Below, in pieces: positions 1-9,164 of a stretch of 64,000 nucleotides of DNA. Numbering within the stretch: position 1 is the stretch's first letter; the number at the start of each line of letters is the position of its first letter. Made by a program: the position numbers and the translations under genes. Below the pieces are notes generated by a model. It ran no database searches. It was not told the origin of the DNA and worked only from the letters and a program-made list of their open reading frames with translations. Source of the stretch: Streptococcus parasanguinis CC87K (GTDB taxonomy: Bacteria > Bacillota > Bacilli > Lactobacillales > Streptococcaceae); the NCBI RefSeq assembly GCF_000507765.1, contig NZ_KI669401.1, forward strand, positions 1,228,597 through 1,292,596. The letters are read 5' to 3'.

Positions 1-634
1 CGACTTCGCACAAATCGTCAATTTCACTGGTGACAATGAAGACAGTCGTCTCTTTGACTTGGGCCAACCATTGGAAAAATTGTCGGCGGCCAAGGGGATC
101 CATCTGACTGGTCGGATCATCCATAATCAAAACAGCCGGGTTAGCCGCAATCGCCGTGGCAATTGCCAACCGCTGGATCTGACCACCGGAAAGGCTCTCG
201 GGACGCGAATTCAGCTGTTCAATCAGCCCCATTTGCATGGCAACTTCTTCAACCCGTTTTTGAATCAGTCCTTCAGCCATTCCCTGATTAATCAAGTCAA
301 AGGCGATTTCATCGGCAACCGTTTCTGCCAACCCGCTTAGTTGGCCAGCTGGATTTTGCAGTACAACTCCATTCATGGCATTATAAACGGGCCAATTGTC
401 GGACACTCGCTGGCCAAACATGTGCCAGTCGCCCTCAATCTCAGCAGACACAATTTTGGGAATGACCCCTGCCAGCACACGGCACAAAGTCGATTTGCCG
501 GAGTGGCTATTCCCGATAATCCCAACCACCTGGCCGGTATGAACCTCCGCGTTAATCTGACGCAGTTGTGGTTGCTCAGTACCCGGATAACGGGTGGTCA
601 AATTTTCAATTACAATCCGTTTATCTTCGTCCAT
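1..634 (-). CDS. ECF transporter ATP-binding protein, 3' part missing (off window)
   Basis: This is the ATPase of an energy-coupling-factor vitamin/nucleoside-type importer; it runs off the left edge after about 211 residues. Visible motifs are Walker A GNSHSGKST (41-49), Q-loop VLQNPAGQLS (91-100), signature LSGGQ (148-152) and Walker B VLIMDD (168-173). Two residues are unusual: the catalytic Glu after Walker B is Asp (MDDPTS), and the switch His is replaced (IVTSEID, Ser about 203). In families with two fused nucleotide-binding domains the first half can be degenerate, so this may be the first half of a double-ABC protein (inference; the rest is outside the window). The ATG overlaps the end of the T gene by about 25 bp, so the two are translationally coupled. 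Confidence 0.85.
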   Translation of the reverse strand, partial: MDEDKRIVIENLTTRYPGTEQPQLRQINAEVHTGQVVGIIGNSHSGKSTLCRVLAGVIPKIVSAEIEGDWHMFGQRVSDNWPVYNAMNGVVLQNPAGQLSGLAETVADEIAFDLINQGMAEGLIQKRVEEVAMQMGLIEQLNSRPESLSGGQIQRLAIATAIAANPAVLIMDDPTSQMDPLGRRQFFQWLAQVKETTVFIVTSEIDDLCEV

Positions 635-1404
635 ATCTTCCACCCAATCAATAAAATTGCCAATCCAGTCAGACCAATGTGCAGCGTCCGCGACAGGCGA
701 TACACGCGCTGGGAGGTTCTGACAGTCCGGTTGGGATTATCAAAACCTCTCAGTTGGAGAGAAATCGACCGCGCCATCGATTGGTCCAAGGTCTTAATCA
801 CCAATGGAATTAGAACCGGCAGGACTGACTTTAATTTCTGAATCAACGTTTTTTGCGGATTGGTTCCGCGAACTTTTTGTGCCTGCTGGATTTTCCTCAT
901 ATTGCGCATCATTTCCGGCAAAATATAACACACCGACATCAGAACGTAGACGGTTTTATAAGACAATCCGGACAGTTCCAAATAGGCCGCGTTTTCTGAA
1001 ATACTCGTGGTCACCATAAAAAAGCCACTGGTCAAAATAATCACCAATACTCGACAACCCAGAGTGGTGGCGTAAATCAGGCCTTCTTTGTAGAACGACA
1101 CCCCAAGCACAGAAAACAGCAAAGTTTGATTCCGACTGTAAAATAACCCTTGGATGATCAGCATGGTGCAAATCAGAAACAGGCTGAATCCCAGCGCCTT
1201 AAAGATGGTAGAACTCAATTTGGAAAATAACAATAGCAGTGTTGCGACAAGAATTAATCCGGCCTGAAGCAATAAATTCATACTGGCAAAGCTCAACAAC
1301 GTCATGTCCAAGATGAACAAGAGCTTAGTAATCGGATCGATCACCTGGTACCACTTGAGCTTGACCCGTGGCGCTCCAGAAATCAATGTTTGATCAGTCA
1401 TCAT
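610..1404 (-). CDS. ECF transporter transmembrane (T) component
   Basis: A 264-residue integral membrane protein of the EcfT/CbiQ type, which couples the ATPases to the substrate-binding S protein. Several hydrophobic segments fill about residues 25-130 and a last one lies near 240-258. Two short basic motifs, QKVRGTNPQ (about 177) and LQLRGFDNP (about 216), match the pair of arginine-containing coupling-helix motifs of EcfT proteins. Its start overlaps the stop of the upstream S gene (ATGA) and its end overlaps the ATPase start, so S-T-A is one tight operon. The substrate cannot be read from this subunit. Confidence 0.85.
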   Translation of the reverse strand: MMTDQTLISGAPRVKLKWYQVIDPITKLLFILDMTLLSFASMNLLLQAGLILVATLLLLFSKLSSTIFKALGFSLFLICTMLIIQGLFYSRNQTLLFSVLGVSFYKEGLIYATTLGCRVLVIILTSGFFMVTTSISENAAYLELSGLSYKTVYVLMSVCYILPEMMRNMRKIQQAQKVRGTNPQKTLIQKLKSVLPVLIPLVIKTLDQSMARSISLQLRGFDNPNRTVRTSQRVYRLSRTLHIGLTGLAILLIGWKIWTKINGL

Positions 1405-2003
1405 TTATCACCGCTAAAGAAGTGCACCATCCGCTTCGGCAGCTGACGATAGATGAAGAATGCCAGGTAGGCCACGCAGACTTTATCCAAAATATCCAAG
1501 ACAAACTCATCGGTAAATGAGGCCAGCCACACTGGTGCATGATTGGCGACCATTACCGCAAACAATGAGTCACCCCAAGCGATACCGGTCTGACCACCCC
1601 AAAAGATGACGTTGAGTGGCGTTGAAATGGCAGCTGAAACGATGGCAATAATAATAGCAGAAACAAATACTCGTCGCGCTGACGAGAACCACCCATTGGC
1701 GTGCAAAACTCCGACAGCAATCCCAATTCCGATGCTGGTAATCGCATACACGGTTGAAATTGGCGATAAGGTCAGCCCATAGATCACGTTGTTGATGAAA
1801 CCACTGATGGCACCGGCAACCGGCCCAGCCAACATGCTGGCAAGAAAGGTTCCCAAAGACCCCAGCCAAACGGGCAACTTTAACCCCTCCGCCAAGGCTT
1901 TGGCAACATAGTTAATCCCCACGGCAGCGGGAATCAAAGTCATGGTGGCAGCACTTAACTTAAATTTCCACATACTGGTACGATGAATCGGTTCTGTTTT
2001 CAT
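1401..2003 (-). CDS. ECF transporter S (substrate-binding) component
   Basis: A 200-residue, very hydrophobic protein with about six membrane segments, the usual size of an ECF S component, located directly upstream of T and A. It carries a small-residue-rich helix region (AGPVAGAISGFINNVIYG, about 60-77) typical of such proteins. The N-terminus has no cleavable signal. A good ribosome site (AAAAGGAGAAG) precedes the ATG. The substrate is not obvious. A short upstream ORF resembles the start of a nucleoside hydrolase, which would point to nucleoside or base uptake, but that is inference. The three genes look GC-richer than the adhesin beside them, and acquisition by transfer is possible. Confidence 0.75.
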   Translation of the reverse strand: MKTEPIHRTSMWKFKLSAATMTLIPAAVGINYVAKALAEGLKLPVWLGSLGTFLASMLAGPVAGAISGFINNVIYGLTLSPISTVYAITSIGIGIAVGVLHANGWFSSARRVFVSAIIIAIVSAAISTPLNVIFWGGQTGIAWGDSLFAVMVANHAPVWLASFTDEFVLDILDKVCVAYLAFFIYRQLPKRMVHFFSGDK

Positions 2004-2025
2004 AATCTTCTCCTTTTGTTTTTAA

Positions 2026-2063
2026 AGAGCCGTGTCTGTTTAGACTTTCGGACGCAACGCTCT
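2026..2063 (-). promoter_or_regulatory. Imperfect hairpin in the ECF operon leader
   Basis: Read on the minus strand, AGAGC pairs with GCTCT across the site, and a smaller GTCT/AGAC hairpin lies inside. It sits about 23 nt before the ATG of the S gene. No U-run follows, so it is not a plain terminator. It could be a small leader structure or an intercistronic hairpin; it matches no riboswitch class I can name. Confidence 0.3.
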
Positions 2064-2088
2064 ATAGATTTTTATGGTTGAACTGCCT

Positions 2089-2118
2089 TCATTCTAGCAG
2101 AATCACCTTAGTCGACAT
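2089..2118 (-). pseudogene. Nine-codon ORF, possible remnant 5' end of a nucleoside hydrolase
   Basis: A strong ribosome site (AAAGGAGAAG) is followed by ATG and the peptide MSTKVILLE, then a stop. M-x-x-KVIL-D-x-DPG is the classic N-terminus of inosine-uridine nucleoside hydrolases, and such hydrolases sit beside S-T-A ECF operons in some lactobacilli (from memory). I infer that most of a hydrolase gene was deleted just after codon 7. The alternative is a short leader peptide or chance. Confidence 0.35.
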
Positions 2119-2161
2119 CGGATCTTCTCCTTTAAAATGCTTGTTCAACAGTTCACAACTA

Positions 2162-2189
2162 ATCATACTCCTATTTTCATGGAAGTCAA
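2162..2189 (-). promoter_or_regulatory. Promoter of the ECF operon
   Basis: On the minus strand TTGACT (2184-2189) is followed after 16 bp by TATGAT (2162-2167), a near-consensus vegetative promoter. It fires toward the nine-codon ORF and the ECF genes. Confidence 0.65.
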
Positions 2190-2283
2190 GAATTTTCTGA
2201 AATTTTTTTGGAAACGTTCGGGAATTGAAAAATAGAGCAAGCGCCCATGAGAATGATCGCTAGACGATTAAAAGAGGCTACTA

Positions 2284-2314
2284 TAAAAAAACAAACACCA
2301 TCTCTGGTGTTTGT
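2284..2314 (-). terminator. Rho-independent terminator of the adhesin gene
   Basis: A 9-bp stem ACAAACACC/GGTGTTTGT with a 6-nt loop is followed on the minus strand by a run of seven T. It lies 26 bp past the adhesin stop codon. Confidence 0.85.
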
Positions 2315-2339
2315 TTCATTTTATAAAGGAAGCACTAGC

Positions 2340-5300
2340 TTATTTTTTCTTTTTCTTCAAAATATAAGCTGCAATGCTTGCCAAGACAAAGGCTAAAACA
2401 AGGCTAATAATAGAGATGGTCGTACCTGTATTTGGTAAGAATCCTAAGATCTTGCCTGGTTTCTTCGGCTCTGGTTGGCTTGGTTTTTTAGGTTCAGGTT
2501 GACCCGGTTTCTTTGGTTCAGAAGAACTTGGAGGAGTTGGTTGTTTTGGAGTTTCTTTTGGAACATGCTTGTTAGTAATCACAACATTTCCTTTACCATC
2601 CTCGTCGTTACGAGCTTCATAGCCCTTTGGAACACTGACTTCTCTCACTGTATAAGTGATGGTGTTTCCATTTGCTTTTTCATCTAAATCTGCAAAGGTA
2701 TGGGTCCACTTGTTTTCAGCTGACAATTCTACTTCTTGACCGACTTTTTGATCATTGGCATAGAGTTGAACGCGAATACTCTTCGGACGAATTCCATCCT
2801 TGTCATTCTCATCATCCCACTTCTTAGTGACCGTGACGCTTGTCTTACCAGGTGCATGGGTATTGGTAATGGTATAAGCAGCCTGATCAATTGTAGTCGT
2901 ATATTCAGCTACCTTCTCTTCTTGAAGAGTATAGACGATTTCTTTTCCATCCTTGAATTTTGGTAGACCTGTGAAGCTTTCTTTCCAATCTGTCGCATTG
3001 GTGAGTTCTTTTTGAGCAACTTTTTCACCATTGGCAAGAAGGTTCACCACGATACTTGCTGGACGAAGACCATCTTGATTGTCTTGGTCATTCCAAATCT
3101 TGGTCACTGGAATATCGATCACCGCTGGCGTATGCGTATTGGTCAAGATCGTGTGAGCAGCATCAGAGGTATCAGCAGTGACTTGGTAGCCTTCAGGAAC
3201 AGCGACTTCTTCCACACGGTAGCTGATAGCTTGACCAGCTTTCTTTTCAGCTAATTTGCTAAAGGTATGAGTCCACTGATTGTCCGCTGACAATTCAACT
3301 GGATCCCCTACTTTTTCATCACCAGCGTAGAGTTGAACCTTGATCGATTTTGGACGAAGACCATCTTGGTCGTTGGCATCTTCCCATTTCTTCGTAACTT
3401 TCATCTCTGTAAGAGCTGGTTCATGCGTATTGGTCAAGACAACATTGGCCTTGTCCTTATCATTTACCGTCACCTTGTAACCATCTGGAACAGCGACTTC
3501 TTTCACCGTATAAGTAATTGCTTTTCCAGCTGCCTTGGCATCAAGGTTTTCAAATGCACCTTTCCAGTCATTCGCTGCTGAAAGTTCTACCACTTGATCC
3601 GTTGCAAGGCCATCTTTGTACAATTGAACTTGAATGCTGGCTGGACGGAGACCATCTTGGTCGTCTCCATCTTCCCACTTCTTGCTCACTTCTACTTTGG
3701 TCTTTTCTGGTTCGTGCGTGTTGGTCACGACTACTTGACCTGGGTTGCTTGCTTCGACGGCTTGTGTGTAGCCTTCTGGAACATCGATTTCTTTGACTGT
3801 ATAGTTGATAACTTGGCCAGCTTTCTTCTCATCTAGGTTTGAGAAGGTATGGGTCCATTTGTTATCTGCTGACAATTCAACAGCCTTACCAACCTTTTGA
3901 TCACCAGCATACAATTGAACCTTGATTGTTTTTGGACGAAGGCCATCTTGGTTATTGGCATCCTTCCAGTTTTTCGTAACAGTCAGGCTTGTCTTACCTG
4001 GTTTGTAAGTATTGGTAATTGTAGTGCCATCAATCTTAGTGGTGTAATTGTCCACTTTGTCTTCTGTCACTGTGTAGACAACTTTTTGTCCATCTTTATA
4101 GACTGGTAGATCTGAGAAGGTATGAGTCCATTCATCTCCTTCACCAGTCAGATCAAGAGCTTGAACCTCTGTTCCATTTGCCAAGAGGTGAACTTTGATG
4201 GTAGATGGGCGAAGACCATCTTGGTTTTGTGCATCATCCCAGACTTTCTTGACTGTAACCGTCGTGGTCTCAGGAGTGCGCTTGTTAGTGATGGTGGCTT
4301 TTCCATCTGTGAAGCTAGCTTCTTCTGTATCGACCGTATAATGAGTCGGAACTTTCACTTCCTTAACAGTGTAAGTATTGAGCTTGCCATCACTGTCTTT
4401 ATCTGGAAGATTCGTAAAGTGGGCTTTCCAGTCTGTTGCGGCTGAAACCGTGACTGGTTTTCCTTGAGCTTTGCCATTCTTATAGAGTTGGAATTCCACA
4501 CTTTCTGGGCGAAGCCCTTCTTGGTTGTCTTGGTCATCCCAAACTTTTGAAGCTTCAAGATCAATATACTTGATATCTGCTTCATTAGCGATCTCAACTG
4601 GGACTGCTTTTGATCCAACCGCTTTTCCATCCACCGTGACGTGGTAAATTTGTTTGTCCGCATCATAGGTGACAATCACGGCATGTTCTGTTTCATCCAA
4701 CTTATAGTTTGCAGGTGCTTTGCTTTCTTTGAGCGTATAGGTTCCTTCTGTTAAGGTGTTAAAGGAAAGTTCTCCATTTTTATCAGAAGTTGCCGTCGCA
4801 ACAACCGCACCATTCGCATCAGTTAAGGTAAATTCAGCGCCTTCAAGGACTTTCTTCGGATCATCCTTGTCTACCTTCTTGACTTGGAAAGCAGCCGAGA
4901 AGATTTGTGCAGTTACGGTATTAGACTCACGATTTCCTTCGTGACCTTTCGCCTTGTAACCAAACTGGTTATGAGCTTGAACAAGACCGGAACGACCGCC
5001 GTTGTCTTCATTATCTTTGGTGCGTTTTTGCATCAAGGCCTTGACTTCATCGGTCAATTCACTTGGATTCACGACTGGGACACCAAAGCTGGCTTCACCA
5101 CGCGCAGGAATCGTAGTACCAGCATTTGCAACTAACTTGATTCCTGTTACTTGACTGTAATCAGACACAGCTGTCGTCCAGATATCCTTGTCAGCAGCCT
5201 GTGCCATGGTATCTGTCGTAACGCTTGTATCAGTTGTATAGTAGACCGTCCATCCTTCTGGAGCAGTTACTGGTCCACGAAGACTAACCGTATATTCTGT

Positions 5301-7739
5301 CATTCGACCAGATCCATCTAAAGTGTTGACATCTTTGACTTTTGGCAATATATCATAGATGACTCCATCTTCTACTGCCTTATCCGTATTATTTTTAATG
5401 GTGAGTTTGTAGTTAAAGGTTTCACCTGGTTTGAAGGTACGTGTCACAATCGAAGCGTCTGACAGGTCATCATTTTTAGCAATGTATTTCCGTGCATAGA
5501 TTCCCTCAGCAGCCACAATTGTATAGTTTGATTGGGCATATGGAATCTTATCTGTTGTTGAACCATTCCCATTCAGATCGTAAACGTCTTCCGTTACCCG
5601 ATCAGGGTTGGCATTTTCAAGATCGTGGATGCCGTTTCCAGCGACATAGACTTTATTTGTGAAGGTACCACCATCATCTTTCCCTTTCAGATCAGCCACG
5701 ATAAACGGTAGACGCACGCGATTAAGATCTTTAAGAGAAGCTTTAATAAACTCTTTTTGATCCAAATGCATGATGAGAGCTGTCCGTCCAGAATTGTGGT
5801 AGTTTTCAATGACATCGTAGCTCTTTAAGAATTTCATACCTTTTTCATTAGAGGCAAGGTTTCTTTCAAAATCTTTATAGTCGACTTTAAGGGTATTTGG
5901 ATCATACAGATCAATGATTCGCAGGTCTCCATAATCCTTATCAGGATCCAAGACCACTTTGGTTGCCATCAAACCAAAACGAATATTTTGTCCATCAGTA
6001 TAACGAACATTATTATAATCCGTCGTTTTTGAAATCTCAAAGCTTTCCTTCAAAGGAATCAGCTTAAAGGTCCAATTTGATGTTTGGTCTTTTGCAACAT
6101 TTGATTGTGTTTGATAAGTGACACGACCCGTATTCTTGAATTCATTCTTGGTCGCATCATTTTCATCGTAACGAGTCTTTTCTGGATCTTTGAAGCTTGT
6201 ATAGGTATTGAGGCGAATTCCTTGACCAGATTGAAGGACAAAGTCATCCTTCATTTCCATCCGCCAACCGACAACTGTTCCATACTTGGTTAAATCGATC
6301 AAGCCATTGCCGTCTTTATCAGTTTCTGGCTGAATTTTTTTTTTACTACCATCGTCCAAAGTAAGGATCAAGCGTTTCACATATTTGCTAACAAACTCGC
6401 CATTTCCATAATTCCCTTGCATGAGACGAGCGTAATCAATTTTGGTAAATTTTAACCGAGAGTCCACTGTCTCATCATAGAAAACAAAATTCTTTTGTGG
6501 TGAAGGAGTTTTGTTATCAAAAGCGATGATCCACTTATAGTTTGCTGCTTTATATTCAGTTGAATCATAGACATCACCATCTGCTTTTTTGGCAAAACTT
6601 CCAGCCCCTTCCAGGTCACGAGAAGTCAAGCGGAAAATGAGAGAATCTTCAGCTGTAATATCTGGTTCTCCCTCTCCACGGTTAGCAGGGATCCCAACAA
6701 CACTACCTGCATTTGTCAAATCCTTACTGAGAACATCCTTCAGCGTTTGATCCTTCTCTAATACCAAATCCGGGAATTTCAAGTAGAGGTAACTTGAATT
6801 CTTGATTTGAGTCATCAGATCTATGTGATACGTTGCTGGATTATCATTTGCTACGGCTGTAAATGTCTTCGAAACCGTTCCATCTCCATTGTCTACCCAA
6901 CCTTCAGACTTAGCTGTATCTAGAACTGCTGTCCGGGTATTGCCATTTTTATCTGTATAGGTTGGTAACTTATCGGTGATGGTTGCTGACTCCAATTGAC
7001 GGTATTGACCTTCATACTGTCCTTGCATTCCCTCCAATTGAAATGCAAATGGGACAGATGATGGCGTTTCAATATAATTTTTCCCGTCAGCCCCTTTGAC
7101 CACTCCAGGCATGGCTTCCGCATAGTCCTTGGACATGGCTTCATTCAAGTTTTGGTTGATATACTTGGTCAAACGGTAGTCATTGTACTTGGGTTTCCAA
7201 ATGATATCATTGAGCTTCGTTTCTTGCCCATTGATATTCAATGTTCCTGTAATATCCAATGAATAATTTGTTGGTGCATAACCAAGCTTAAATTTTCCAA
7301 TAAAAGGCAGAGTTAAGACTTCTGACTTTTGATAGTTGTTAAATCGGAGAGTAACTTGGTAATCATCACCAACTTTTGTAACCGTCGGTTTATCGTGTGC
7401 TGAGGCACTATTGAAGTCAGGAATACTAACTTCTCGTAGGTACTTCCCAGGAATATTTAAGGTGACCGTTACCTCATTAATATCCGTTGTCAAATTCTTA
7501 GGGGTGATCTGGATATAACCAGACATGGTATCCCCTGTATAATAGGACATTCCACCTGGATGATCTTGTTTATCCCCATACATAAGGGTAACATCCAAGG
7601 CCCCATTATCCCCGACTGCTAGCTCATTGGCAAAAGCCGTGATAGCCCCTTGACCAAGCTGACCTAGCATCATGAAAATTGTTAAAATGGCAAAACCTTT
7701 TTTCAAAAAGTCTTTCCATAATGAACGAAGCTTTTTCAT
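2340..7739 (-). CDS. LPXTG wall-anchored adhesin with Cna-B repeats
   Basis: A 1799-residue surface protein. Residues 1-38 are a signal peptide. The region from about 40 to 960 is an adhesin-type globular part with isopeptide/fimbrial-like segments (for example TFKPGETFNYKLTIKNNTDK). Next comes one SpaA-like collagen-binding B domain (AEFTLTDANG), then seven Cna-B repeats of about 85-90 residues, each opening with a K-x-W-x-D/N...DG(L/I)RP motif. A proline/lysine-rich wall spacer follows, then the sortase signal LPNTG (about 1768-1772), a hydrophobic helix and a KKKKK tail. Sortase would attach it to peptidoglycan, with the repeats as a stalk. The ribosome site AAAGGAGAT precedes the ATG. The codons around 6335-6344 contain ten consecutive A on the coding strand. 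The ligand is unknown. Confidence 0.92.
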   Translation of the reverse strand: MKKLRSLWKDFLKKGFAILTIFMMLGQLGQGAITAFANELAVGDNGALDVTLMYGDKQDHPGGMSYYTGDTMSGYIQITPKNLTTDINEVTVTLNIPGKYLREVSIPDFNSASAHDKPTVTKVGDDYQVTLRFNNYQKSEVLTLPFIGKFKLGYAPTNYSLDITGTLNINGQETKLNDIIWKPKYNDYRLTKYINQNLNEAMSKDYAEAMPGVVKGADGKNYIETPSSVPFAFQLEGMQGQYEGQYRQLESATITDKLPTYTDKNGNTRTAVLDTAKSEGWVDNGDGTVSKTFTAVANDNPATYHIDLMTQIKNSSYLYLKFPDLVLEKDQTLKDVLSKDLTNAGSVVGIPANRGEGEPDITAEDSLIFRLTSRDLEGAGSFAKKADGDVYDSTEYKAANYKWIIAFDNKTPSPQKNFVFYDETVDSRLKFTKIDYARLMQGNYGNGEFVSKYVKRLILTLDDGSKKKIQPETDKDGNGLIDLTKYGTVVGWRMEMKDDFVLQSGQGIRLNTYTSFKDPEKTRYDENDATKNEFKNTGRVTYQTQSNVAKDQTSNWTFKLIPLKESFEISKTTDYNNVRYTDGQNIRFGLMATKVVLDPDKDYGDLRIIDLYDPNTLKVDYKDFERNLASNEKGMKFLKSYDVIENYHNSGRTALIMHLDQKEFIKASLKDLNRVRLPFIVADLKGKDDGGTFTNKVYVAGNGIHDLENANPDRVTEDVYDLNGNGSTTDKIPYAQSNYTIVAAEGIYARKYIAKNDDLSDASIVTRTFKPGETFNYKLTIKNNTDKAVEDGVIYDILPKVKDVNTLDGSGRMTEYTVSLRGPVTAPEGWTVYYTTDTSVTTDTMAQAADKDIWTTAVSDYSQVTGIKLVANAGTTIPARGEASFGVPVVNPSELTDEVKALMQKRTKDNEDNGGRSGLVQAHNQFGYKAKGHEGNRESNTVTAQIFSAAFQVKKVDKDDPKKVLEGAEFTLTDANGAVVATATSDKNGELSFNTLTEGTYTLKESKAPANYKLDETEHAVIVTYDADKQIYHVTVDGKAVGSKAVPVEIANEADIKYIDLEASKVWDDQDNQEGLRPESVEFQLYKNGKAQGKPVTVSAATDWKAHFTNLPDKDSDGKLNTYTVKEVKVPTHYTVDTEEASFTDGKATITNKRTPETTTVTVKKVWDDAQNQDGLRPSTIKVHLLANGTEVQALDLTGEGDEWTHTFSDLPVYKDGQKVVYTVTEDKVDNYTTKIDGTTITNTYKPGKTSLTVTKNWKDANNQDGLRPKTIKVQLYAGDQKVGKAVELSADNKWTHTFSNLDEKKAGQVINYTVKEIDVPEGYTQAVEASNPGQVVVTNTHEPEKTKVEVSKKWEDGDDQDGLRPASIQVQLYKDGLATDQVVELSAANDWKGAFENLDAKAAGKAITYTVKEVAVPDGYKVTVNDKDKANVVLTNTHEPALTEMKVTKKWEDANDQDGLRPKSIKVQLYAGDEKVGDPVELSADNQWTHTFSKLAEKKAGQAISYRVEEVAVPEGYQVTADTSDAAHTILTNTHTPAVIDIPVTKIWNDQDNQDGLRPASIVVNLLANGEKVAQKELTNATDWKESFTGLPKFKDGKEIVYTLQEEKVAEYTTTIDQAAYTITNTHAPGKTSVTVTKKWDDENDKDGIRPKSIRVQLYANDQKVGQEVELSAENKWTHTFADLDEKANGNTITYTVREVSVPKGYEARNDEDGKGNVVITNKHVPKETPKQPTPPSSSEPKKPGQPEPKKPSQPEPKKPGKILGFLPNTGTTISIISLVLAFVLASIAAYILKKKKK
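2560..4560 (-). repeat. Seven intragenic Cna-B coding repeats
   Basis: About seven tandem units of roughly 255-275 bp encode the Cna-B stalk of the adhesin. They share a core DQDGLRP-type motif and a following TYTVKE-type strand. The third, fifth and seventh units resemble each other most (VQLYAGDQ/DE and VQLYANDQ), as do the second and sixth (LLANG), suggesting that paired units were duplicated. Such arrays often change length by recombination. Confidence 0.8.
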
Positions 7740-7952
7740 GTCTTATCTCCTTTACTTTTGTTAGCCTTCCAAAAGGCCCGCCCTTTAATTTTATCACTTA
7801 TTTTTTAAAATATCCTTTGCTATTCAAATTAAATCATCACTATTCAATAATATAGACATTATTTACAATGATGTCTATATTATAAATCACTATCTGGTAC
7901 TGATTTCCCCTTTCTTCTATTTCTTATTCTTCCTTGATTTTCTTCATACAAA

Positions 7953-7980
7953 AAAACTCAAACACATCTGCTTGAGTTTT
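7953..7980 (-). terminator. Terminator of the acyltransferase gene
   Basis: AAAACTCAA and TTGAGTTTT form a stem around a 10-nt loop. The minus strand continues with a run of T. It lies just past the stop at 7991. The rest of 7740-7990 is AT-rich and presumably carries the adhesin promoter. Confidence 0.75.
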
Positions 7981-7990
7981 GTACACCCTA

Positions 7991-9046
7991 CTATTGGTTG
8001 ATTATTTTATCTAACTCTTCACCATTTGAAGGAATCTTTTGTTTTTCCCTTCTCTCTCGTACCCACAGCATAGCTAGTCCAAAAAGGTGACTACCAAACA
8101 AGGCAGTCACAAAAATCAGCTTGCCCCTGTCTGGATAAGAGAGAGGGAGGCTGCTAAAGCCATAGCGAGCCCACTCGATAAAGATCGGATGCGAAAAGTA
8201 AAGAGCTATACTCATTTGCTTTAAATACTGTAAATTATAGCTTTTCAAAAAGGACGATCGCAGGCAGGCATTGACAAAATAAACGGTCACAAAAGGAAGA
8301 AGAAAGAAAAAGTTCTTATCAATTCCTTGGTGTTGAAAAATAATGATCCCTTCTAGACAGAGCAATCCAAAGGCAAGAGCTAGCTTTTGCCAACGGTGAA
8401 TTCTAAAAGTTTGTGCATGAAAATGGTCATACAGATAATAACCCATATAAATAAAAATGGGCGTGTAAAAGAGACCATTTCGCGCTGTAAAAAATAAATT
8501 GCTGTAGAGCTGGTAACCTTTGAGAAGACTTGTGGTGTCCAGATAAGCCGAATAGGTCTCGATCAAGCCCCAGCAGTAAAGAAGAAAGGTGATCACCCCC
8601 GTCCAAACCATACCTAGGTGTTTGACCAATTGATTGACCAAAAACAAACCCAGCAAAAAGGCTGGGATATACCAGAGTTGGTAGCACATCCCCAGATAGA
8701 TCAGTGCAATGAGAACACCTGCTGGAAAAAGATAGATAGGAAGATGGAGACTAGAGAAAAAGAGCCAGGCATAAGGAAGGTAAACAAAACTCCAAAACAA
8801 ATAGGTTTTTACGATTTTGGCCAGATAGGTCTTCATTTTCTTAGAATTCCCTAGTGATTGCTTGAGGAAAAAGCTGGCACAGACGATAAAAAATGGCACT
8901 GCTAGCCGGCCAAGCATACTCTTGAGACCAAAATGCAGTGGCTCATAAGAGGTCAAGCGACCACTATGCACCAAAATCACTGCAATCGCAAAGAGGTATT
9001 GAAAAAAGCTGATACTAGAGGTGTTATAGAGGGGATTCTTTTGCAT
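7991..9046 (-). CDS. Acyltransferase family 3 membrane protein
   Basis: A 351-residue polytopic membrane protein with about ten hydrophobic segments. It opens with the acyltransferase-3 pattern FFQYLFAIAVILVHSG, including the histidine conserved in OafA-type enzymes. Such proteins O-acetylate or otherwise acylate cell-surface glycans; the acceptor here is unknown. The start is supported by AAGGAG eight bases upstream. It is divergent from pabB across a 118-bp gap and has its own terminator, so it appears monocistronic. Confidence 0.8.
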   Translation of the reverse strand: MQKNPLYNTSSISFFQYLFAIAVILVHSGRLTSYEPLHFGLKSMLGRLAVPFFIVCASFFLKQSLGNSKKMKTYLAKIVKTYLFWSFVYLPYAWLFFSSLHLPIYLFPAGVLIALIYLGMCYQLWYIPAFLLGLFLVNQLVKHLGMVWTGVITFLLYCWGLIETYSAYLDTTSLLKGYQLYSNLFFTARNGLFYTPIFIYMGYYLYDHFHAQTFRIHRWQKLALAFGLLCLEGIIIFQHQGIDKNFFFLLPFVTVYFVNACLRSSFLKSYNLQYLKQMSIALYFSHPIFIEWARYGFSSLPLSYPDRGKLIFVTALFGSHLFGLAMLWVRERREKQKIPSNGEELDKIINQ

Positions 9047-9149
9047 AGTCCTACTCCTTGCCCAAAGCAGTTTCTATGGTTATTTTAGCATGAAAGGGAA
9101 GGCCAAGCAAGGAATCTTACATCCTTATCTACCTTTTTTCCTCTATTTT

Positions 9150-9158
9150 TGATATACT
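9150..9158 (+). promoter_or_regulatory. Extended -10 promoter, likely leaderless pabB transcript
   Basis: The extended -10 element TGaTATACT ends at 9158. The pabB ATG begins at 9165, exactly where +1 is expected, and no ribosome site precedes it. This predicts a leaderless mRNA. Confidence 0.55.
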
Positions 9159-9164
9159 CAAAGC

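Noticed and set aside
804..1171. Short frames on both strands within the ECF T gene
   Set aside because: They are out-of-frame shadows of a well-supported membrane protein gene.
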